From Megalopta genalis (taxonomy: Eukaryota > Arthropoda > Insecta > Hymenoptera > Halictidae), in contig NC_135016.1 of the NCBI RefSeq assembly GCF_051020955.1, forward strand, positions 28,739,131 to 28,803,130: a stretch of 64,000 nucleotides of DNA, written 5' to 3'. A program made the position numbers and the translations under genes. Of this stretch, positions 58,084 to 64,000 are shown in pieces. The first letter of the stretch is position 1; each line of letters starts with the position of its first letter. The notes under the pieces were generated by a model. That model was given only the letters and a program-made list of their open reading frames with translations, was not told the origin of the DNA and ran no database searches.

Positions 58084-58466
58084 TACAGGATGTCCAAAAA
58101 ATGTCTCGCAATTCGGAAATGGCGGGTTCCTCAGATCATTTGAAGCAGCTTCTTCCTTTACAAAAATTTTCTCCGAGGCACCATTAACGAGTTATTAACG
58201 AAAAACAGTGACCAATGTGAGGCGAGCTCAGCTGGCGCGAGGCGACCGAGCCAATCAGCGGAACTGAGATTCGACCGCTCGACCGCTGGCGCCGTTGGCT
58301 TGGCCGCCTCGCACCAGCTGAGCTCGCCTCTGATTGGTCACTGTTTTAACGTTAATAACTCGTTAATGGTGCCTCGGAGAAAATTTTTGTAAAGGAAAAA
58401 GTTGCTTCAAATGACCTGAGGAACCCGCCACTTTCGGATTGCGAAACATTTTTGGAACACGCTGTA
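58084..58466. mobile_element. G1 foldback element, copy 3 (383 bp)
   Basis: TA-flanked, left end CAGGATGTCCAAAAAATGTC, right end in reverse complement CAGCGTGTTCCAAAAATGTT. Long arms include GGCGGGTTCCTCAGATCATT, CCAATGTGAGGCGAGCTCAG (near 58213), CCAATCAGCG (near 58251) and GATTGGTCACTG (near 58333). The centre has CGACCGCTCGACCGCT, a short direct repeat. Confidence 0.92.
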
Positions 58467-59449
58467 TAAACACGTCTTAACATTTTGGGAACACTTAATC
58501 TTATGTAAACTGTCTAAAAATATATACTATCTATTTATAAATAAATTCTTGTAGTAAAATCAGCGTAAAATCAGCGCTATACCAATACAGTATCGCTTTT
58601 TTGAAGAAAAATAAGGTTATTGAAAACATGTAATCTAATCAATTTAAAGAAATTTTGTTTTGGGCGAAATATGACCCGGCTTCGGCTTTCGTCTGCTGAC
58701 ATAACCCTGCTTCTGGAAAATCCTTATGGAAGTTCAGGAACAATCAAAACTCGGAAGGGTTGCATCCAGTGTAAAATAAGAATTCACAGCGAGGATCGAA
58801 GAAGTGTATACACAGAAAAGTTCATTCTTCGTCTCTGAACATTTTTCGATGTTCTGGCCAGATTATCCATACTCGTGTTACAAATTGTTTGTGCTCCATT
58901 ATTTATAAAATGAGCCGAGTATAAAGCGCTCCGCGCGCGATCGGGCCGATAGAAAACCAGGTCAGACCAGGGAACCAATAACATCTGGCATTAATACGTG
59001 ATACAGCCGTCCATTAGGAAGATTCAGTGCGATTCGAGAACCAATGGAAAGAAACGGAAATCGGAGTAGAAAGGAAGGCGGAAGCTCCATCGCGATTGGA
59101 AGTGGTGAGGCCAAGATCGATAAGAATCGGACTTTTGCCGGCTCGGGCAGGGGGGCTGCGGCCGGGGGAAAATGGAAGAGAAACGTAGAACGGGGAAGGA
59201 TACGGAGGGCCAGAGATATTCCCTTGAGTTAGCCGCTGCGAAATGCGATAACATCTTAACTGCCTTTGCTCCACGCATTGCTCGGCGCGGCCCCACAAGT
59301 CGTTCCGGATACAAAAGAAATTGTTGCTCTGCAATCGAATTGTCTTCGATCGGACTGCTCGCGCGATGACGTCTGTTAAACGATGCACTGTTTAACGTTC
59401 AACGGTAGAGCTACCGACGATCGTCTACCGGACGGATTAAAACAACGAG
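58467..59449. other. Single-copy non-coding DNA
   Basis: AT-rich to about 58900, CpG-rich to 59430. The ORFs at 59014-59388 on both strands are low-complexity or featureless. Confidence 0.4.
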
Positions 59450-59705
59450 TCATTTAAGAAAATACATGGCATTTCCATATATTTTATTTGCAGAACAAAA
59501 TTGGACTCTTTTCATTTTTCTATGCGAACGTCGAAATCTTCCATCTTCACTGCCAGTATCGAATGACTCGCCTGTACTTTCGTTGCACGATGGTGGATAT
59601 TCATTTTCATTGTCTGTTAGATCACTCTCGTCACAGTCGGCATCGGAACAGTCTTTTCCCAATTTATTTGCTTCTTCCGGTAATTTACTGCTTCGTGAAA
59701 ATTTT
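59450..59705 (-). other. Acidic ORF, function unknown
   Basis: The minus-strand frame is open from a stop near 59710 to a stop at 59450 and encodes about 84 residues without an obvious ATG start. It has a strongly acidic Asp/Glu/Ser-rich stretch (for example DCSDADCDESDLTDNENE) followed by a basic part (RRSHRKMKRV). The amino-acid composition looks more protein-like than the other ORFs here. It could be an exon or transposase N-terminal remnant, because piggyBac-family proteins often begin acidic, but I see no conserved domain. An overlapping plus-strand ORF is its shadow. Confidence 0.22.
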
Positions 59706-60588
59706 CAATTGGTTTCCAAGTAATTTTACGAGAATATTTCTATAGATCACACTGCTATAAAATCGTGCGCGTGCTAGACAGAATGCAGAATTTTTCGCAA
59801 AAATAGTAATCGAGTGGAATGACAAGAAATCCGTGTTTTTTAACTTTTCCTCTTATCCTTTCTTACCATATAATGACAATTCAAACAATTAAAAACGTAC
59901 AATTCTTCGCACGTTTGATTCGAAAAGTGTTTGAAGAAATCCTAGGCTTGTTTGCAGCGAGATATCCGTAAATTAGTTCCACTCAAGACACAAACGATCG
60001 GAATAAAATCTCAAAGAAGAAACAAAAAGAATACTGCATATAAATTCGAATCGCATTTTATGGCGACCAATTTCCAATTTACACCGATTTCTTGGGCGTT
60101 TGCGTTAACAATGTTTAAAACACACGTTTCTAAAAGTACCAGCTGACACATGATTCATTTCCGCCATAAAACGGTATTTCTTCCGCGGTATTGTGCAACT
60201 CGGGACGCTTCGGAGAAACGAAAGTTATTTCAACTTTTATTTCGCGCCCGACGGCCGGAGACAAAGAGAGACAGGGTCGCGGGAGTGACACAGACATATG
60301 GTATTTATATTGTATGTATACTGCACGGTAGGACTCGTTTGTTTTGATTTCGTCTCCCTCGCACGTCGCTATTTCTCTTCCTCGAGGTCCTGCGAACACC
60401 GACAGGATGGAAATACAATTTTTCACCATAACGTCGCTCGACTCTCTGGACAGAGTTAGATCAGCTCTCTATCTAAAATCGAGAAAGCACCAATAATATG
60501 TCCGAAATAATTGCTCGAAATTTCGGTGACACGCTCGACGAGCACATTGTTTCACGTTTCGCACAAATACCGAAGCTGCGGGGAGAAA
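59706..60588. other. AT-rich non-coding DNA
   Basis: ORFs under 100 codons in both orientations without recognisable features. Confidence 0.4.
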
Positions 60589-60705
60589 TTATAGATCCTT
60601 CGACGTTCCTGCTTCGCGAATAGTTTGATCCTCCACCACAGGAATTTGGACGGTGGTTTCTGTGCCATTCGATGAACTGTACAAGAAAGGCGAGCGAGAT
60701 TCCAT
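60589..60705 (-). other. Small ORF of 38 codons, function unknown
   Basis: Begins MESRSPFLYSSSNGTETT and ends EAGTSKDL before a TAA stop. Composition (Ser/Thr/Glu with few Arg) is more protein-like than the Arg-rich chance ORFs around it, but length is too short for inference. An upstream in-frame extension into the AT-repeat DNA is not credible. Confidence 0.15.
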
Positions 60706-60761
60706 ATCGTAAAATAAACATGTTATCCTGAATGGAATAAAGAGTGTTAAAATATCTCCAC

Positions 60762-61110
60762 CTTTTATATTTATTATATTTATGATATTATACAATATTT
60801 ATTATATTTATTATATTATATAATATTTATTACATTTATGACATTATATCATATTTATTACATTTATGACATTATATAATATTTATTATATTTATTATAT
60901 TATATAATATTTATTATATTTATTATACTTATGATATTATATAATATTTATTGTATTTATTGTATTTATAACATATAATATTTATAATATTATATACTAT
61001 ATTATTATATATAATATATATATAATATTATATATTATATTATAATATTATAATATTATATTATAAATATAATAAATACAATAAATATTATATAATATCA
61101 TAAGTGCATG
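60762..61110. repeat. AT-rich tandem and inverted repeat
   Basis: Left half repeats TATTTATTATATTTATGA-type units; the right end reads ATAAATATAATAAATACAAT and ATTATATAATATCATAAG, which is complementary to the left half. The 350 bases could form a large cruciform. Confidence 0.88.
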
Positions 61111-61647
61111 TAAATAACGAAATAAGTACCTAGAAGTGACAGCAGTGAAGAATAAGTACCATTTAATTTTTATTTTAGTTTATTGTAAACGGAATTTTCA
61201 CAATACGGCTTACAAGAAAATGCGATCCACAAAAAATATTTAACAATATAACACCTACAGAGCAGTGCATAAACCAGATGACACATTGCACCAAATGTGC
61301 TGCATTATATTACGTTAAATAAAGCAAACAGCTAAATCTTTATACTATAATGTGCAATGATCCAATGTAACCATATAAAGTTACTAAAGACATCACGGTA
61401 AGCCGTCAATAAATTGACTCGTAATTCCATTAGGGAATCGACTGTAAATGTCGTAACTCGATAACGAAAATATAAGAAAATATTTCGCCGATGTCCGAAG
61501 TAACTCAGACTTTCTTATTACGCGGCTTTCAATTACCGGTGCTGTCGGTCCGCCCGAGGCGCAACACGTACTCAACGTAGTCGAAAGAACGATCTTGACC
61601 AAGGCCATTCTTCCGCGCCAGCGTTTCCGGCGATATTCCCCGAGATA
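61111..61647. other. Non-coding DNA
   Basis: Nothing recognised; CATTATATTACGTTAAATAA near 61304 resembles ATTATATTACGATAAATAA near 58025, a short shared string of unknown meaning. Confidence 0.4.
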
Positions 61648-61960
61648 TACAGTGGCCCACAAAAGTGTTCGCACATCTTTTAAAACGCAATAACATTTTC
61701 CAAATTGAACTACACGACTCGAGCTTTTTTCAGATGATACAGAGACAAGACTACGATCGCTAAAATCTACGAAAGCCGTTTTTTAAATTTTCGCTATAGG
61801 CTCAGATAACAAAAAGTTGAAAATAGGAGTTTATTTTTGTCTGTCATTCCAAGTAATAACAAAATTAAAAAAAAACATTTCAGTCATTGTCTGGTAGACT
61901 AGTCCGTCTGTTATCTAAAAAAAAGTCATTTAGTCCAGTTCGAGAAAAGTGATTGCGTTT

Positions 61961-62460
61961 TATTAGGTCTACCGGAAAGTTCTGTCCGATAGTGTCACTT
62001 CAAGTTTCAATCCATATGCACATGTTGATTTGAGACATATATGACTATCTCTCGTTATCATTGCATTTACACACATGTACTCTCCTAAATAAACTGAAAC
62101 AAAGATGTCTCGTGTCATTATTAAGCGAGACGCGATCGTGAAAACATGGCTACCGATGATAATGCCAGGCCACATGCTGCTTTGGCGACTCGTCAGAAAA
62201 TCGCAGAGCTAGGCTGGGAAATTCTGTCGCATCCACCATACTCCCCAGATCTAGCACCCTCCGATTATCACTTGTTTCTCTCTTTGCAAAACTTTTTACA
62301 GGAAAAAAAATTCAAAACTGAAGCTGATGTCAACCAAGCACTAGTCGAGTTCTTCGCCTCTAAAAATAAATCATTTTTTAAAAATAGCATTTACAAGTTG
62401 CCATCACGCTGGCAAGAAGTCATAAGTAACGATGGAAAGTGTACTCTACAATAAATATTA
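61961..62460 (+). mobile_element. Internally deleted mariner, inserted in Tc1-like shell
   Basis: Begins TTAGGTCTACCGGAAAGTTC / TGTCCG directly after TA, a mariner-type terminal repeat. A leader of about 180 bases is followed by the C-terminal third of the transposase. No matching right terminal repeat is found before the Tc1-like end, so the 3' end was lost. The region between leader and second catalytic Asp has been deleted. Confidence 0.8.
62146..62454 (+). pseudogene. Mariner transposase C-terminal fragment
   Basis: The 102-codon frame carries the hallmarks of a mariner DD34D transposase: DNARPH holds the second catalytic Asp (residue 5 here), and YSPDLAPSDYHLF holds the third (residue 40), with exactly 34 residues between them. 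HPPYSPDLAPSDYHLF is the classical mariner signature. The first catalytic Asp and the whole DNA-binding half are absent, so it cannot be functional. The apparent start Met lies at the deletion junction and is probably fortuitous. The frame runs without frameshift to a TAA stop. The type looks like the group found in bees and moths, but I could not compare. Confidence 0.93.
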
Positions 62461-62710
62461 TTAACACGTTCTGTGCCGAGTTGTTTTTACTCGACTTTTC
62501 ACGCTGGCCATTTGATATTTTACTAAAACTTGATATATTATTTGTAATTATTAATCATCGTATGTAATAATAAAACAAACTTATCATGACCCATTCTTGC
62601 GGTGGAATTAATTCTTCGGTTCTATATTTGCTACAAACTATTTTGTTAACGCATTAAAGAAACATGTAAGCATGTACCATCGATGGTACACATGGCACGG
62701 AACGTGTTAA
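62461..62710 (+). mobile_element. F6 TTAA element, copy 2 (250 bp)
   Basis: TTAA on both sides; left terminus CACGTTCTGTGCCGAG, right terminus in reverse complement CACGTTCCGTGCCATGTG. It begins six bases after the mariner stop codon, so it inserted into the mariner 3' region or into the Tc1-like shell. The sequence matches 51643-51891 over its whole length with scattered changes. Confidence 0.9.
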
Positions 62711-62776
62711 ATGTATGAAAATTGTGTTATATTTCAATTCAAAAACGGTGTACGAACACTTTTGTGGGTCACTGTA

Positions 62777-63463
62777 AGACGTCGATGGAAGCAGGAAGGG
62801 TGGCAGGCAACGACCGGCCAACGAACGAACGAGCGAGCGAACGTACGAGTATCGGGAGCGTCACGTAGAACCTCCGCCGCTCCGTCACGAAAACTCGTCA
62901 TCCGGTGGGAACGGAAACGGGAACGGAAACGGGAACGAAAACAGGGAAGGAAAACGCGGTAGGAAAAAGGAGAGCTCCTTGTCGGCCAAAGAAGAAAGAA
63001 TTTAGCACGCAACGTCTCTCTTTTCCACCGCTATCCGAGCCGCGCATCTATCCGTCGTTCCGCTCCGCGCCGTCTGCGGTGCAGGATTGTCAAATGCGCG
63101 GAAAAGGCTTGCCACGTCCTAGCCTGAGAGATAGTCCACGTGCGCCGCCGAGACTTCCGGTAACCGAGAGTGCCGGCAAAATAGAAGAGACTCCTTTGAA
63201 TCTCCGTTCAGCGAAAAATCAGCCGCTCCCAGAAGGATGTCGCGAGCGCGGATATTGGTTTCTGTCGGCGAGCACGATGTTTCCATTATTCTCCGTGAAA
63301 TATGAAATGATCGACGCCCGAATTATAATACCGCCAGCGAAATGTGACTACCCAACCTATTTTATGCTGCGAGCAATGAGTTTATCGTGTCGTCGGGACA
63401 GTCTTCTCTTTCTTCTCGTCCGATCGATCGATTATTTGGGTCGATCGCGCGCCGGAAAGTGAA
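62777..63463. other. CpG-rich non-coding DNA with a 12-bp repeat
   Basis: GGGAACGGAAAC repeats about three times at 62907-62950. A 185-codon ORF (62905-63462 plus) starts in that repeat, giving Gly-Thr-Glu-Thr repeats, and continues with no recognised domain; I do not call it a gene. The end of the ORF lies just before a G4 element. Confidence 0.4.
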
Positions 63464-63744
63464 TACAGTAATGTCTCCCTAATTGACGGCAAAAATTGTG
63501 CACAAAAATGGACAATTTGGGAAGGGGAGATACGATTATTCGAGCCTTGCAGCTCGTTTTTTATAATTGTTGACAATCAGTAACTATAAAAAATAAACCG
63601 CGAGGCTCGAATAATCGTTTTTATAGTTATTGACAATCGACGATTGTAGAAACGAGCCGCGAGCTTCCAATAATCTTCCTTCCTTCGCCTAAATTGTCCA
63701 CTTTTGTTTCCAAGCTGAGGGTCAATTAGGGAGAATTTACTGTA
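63464..63744. mobile_element. G4 MITE, long copy (281 bp)
   Basis: Left end TACAGTAATGTCTCCCTAAT, right end AATTAGGGAGAATTTACTGTA. The internal hairpin block (GACAATCGACGATTGTAGAA and CGAGCCGCGAG) appears about one and a half times, which explains the greater length. It directly abuts the next G4 copy, TA shared or doubled at the junction (CTGTATACAGT). Confidence 0.92.
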
Positions 63745-63963
63745 TACAGTAATGTTTCCCTAACTGACGCTAAGATTGTGCAGAAAAATGGACAATTTGG
63801 GAAGAGAAGATACGATTATTCGAGTCTTGCGGCTCGTTTTTATGGTTATTGACAATCGACGATTGTAGAAACGAGCCGCGAGGTTCCAATAATCTTCCCT
63901 CCTCTTTCCAAATTGTCCATTTTTGTGCACTATCTGAGCGTCAATTAGGGAGACTTTACTGTA
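63745..63963. mobile_element. G4 MITE, abutting copy (219 bp)
   Basis: Left end TACAGTAATGTTTCCCTAAC, right end AATTAGGGAGACTTTACTGTA. Inner hallmarks GGACAATTTGGGAAGAGAAG and CGAGCCGCGAGGTTCCAATA. It lies in tandem with the preceding copy and nearly ends the window. Confidence 0.92.
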
Positions 63964-64000
63964 TTTGCGTTCTTGCCCTAAAATCGTAGAAAACGAATTT

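Larger units (their letters stand above)
61648..62776. mobile_element. Tc1-like shell holding nested elements
   Basis: TACAGTGGCCCACAAAAGTG / TTCGCACA at the left and, in reverse complement, TACAGTGACCCACAAAAGTG / TTCGTACA at the right are near-perfect terminal inverted repeats flanked by TA. Such CAGTGG..ACAAAAGTGTTCG ends are typical of Tc1-like insect elements. The left 300 bases are non-coding leader-like sequence. The rest is occupied by a mariner remnant and an F6 element, and no Tc1 transposase is left. Confidence 0.85.

Noticed and set aside
62905..63462. 185-codon plus-strand ORF
   Set aside because: It starts within a 12-bp tandem repeat giving Gly-Thr-Glu-Thr runs, and the remainder has no family signature.

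Overview
The window looks like eukaryotic, most probably insect, intergenic or intronic DNA, and I found no intact protein-coding gene, rRNA or tRNA in it. The transposon types fit an insect: TTAA-inserting elements with piggyBac ends, a DD34D mariner remnant, Tc1-like shells and TA-inserting foldback elements. CpG is not visibly depleted, and GC/CpG-rich single-copy blocks alternate with AT-rich repeat-bearing stretches. That pattern is common in bees and ants, so Hymenoptera is my guess, but nothing here proves the lineage. All open reading frames are short. Those I looked at fall in microsatellites, inside mobile elements, or in GC-rich DNA without recognisable domains.

The main content is a dense, layered set of small non-autonomous DNA transposons. 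I see at least six families with TTAA target sites (labels are mine). F1 is 290 bp, four copies, with ends matching canonical piggyBac. F2 is about 220-250 bp, two copies plus a fragment. F3 is 720 bp, one copy, and keeps what may be the first 20 codons of a transposase. F4 is about 215 bp, one clear and one doubtful copy. F5 is 558-602 bp, two nearly identical copies. F6 is about 250 bp, two copies. A second group inserts at TA: G1 (CCAAT-bearing foldback, three full copies and one half), G2 (about 440-450 bp foldback, two copies), G3 (about 160-206 bp, six complete copies plus degraded ends), G4 (about 190-280 bp, seven copies, one pair abutting), two Tc1-like shells and a 92-bp mini-mariner.

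Layout: 1-5.3 kb is mostly single-copy CpG-rich DNA with one G1. 5.3-13.6 kb carries CT repeats, F1, F2, a 46-bp tandem repeat with a GC-rich insert, an 11-bp minisatellite flanked by duplicated arms, half a G1, a second F1 and a Tc1-like shell. 13.6-25.8 kb holds F5/F4, F2, F3, a compound microsatellite, the mini-mariner, an 82-bp satellite array and a G4-G1-G4 cluster. 25.8-37.5 kb holds G3 copies, F1, a G4 with a nested element, and the second F5. 37.5-51.6 kb is mostly single-copy, often CpG-rich. 51.6-64 kb holds F6, G3, G2 with and without a nested F1, a G1, AT-rich hairpin DNA, a three-layer Tc1/mariner/F6 nest, and two abutting G4 elements.

The most notable points are: (1) F1 has the exact 13-bp terminal repeat of cabbage-looper piggyBac, with apparently identical copies and empty-site evidence for TTAA insertion; (2) an array of seventeen 11-bp units contains eight close matches to the FTZ-F1/ERR nuclear-receptor motif; (3) F3 looks like a decapitated piggyBac-like element; (4) element insertions are nested three deep at 61.6-62.8 kb. 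All identities were judged by eye, with no alignment or database search.
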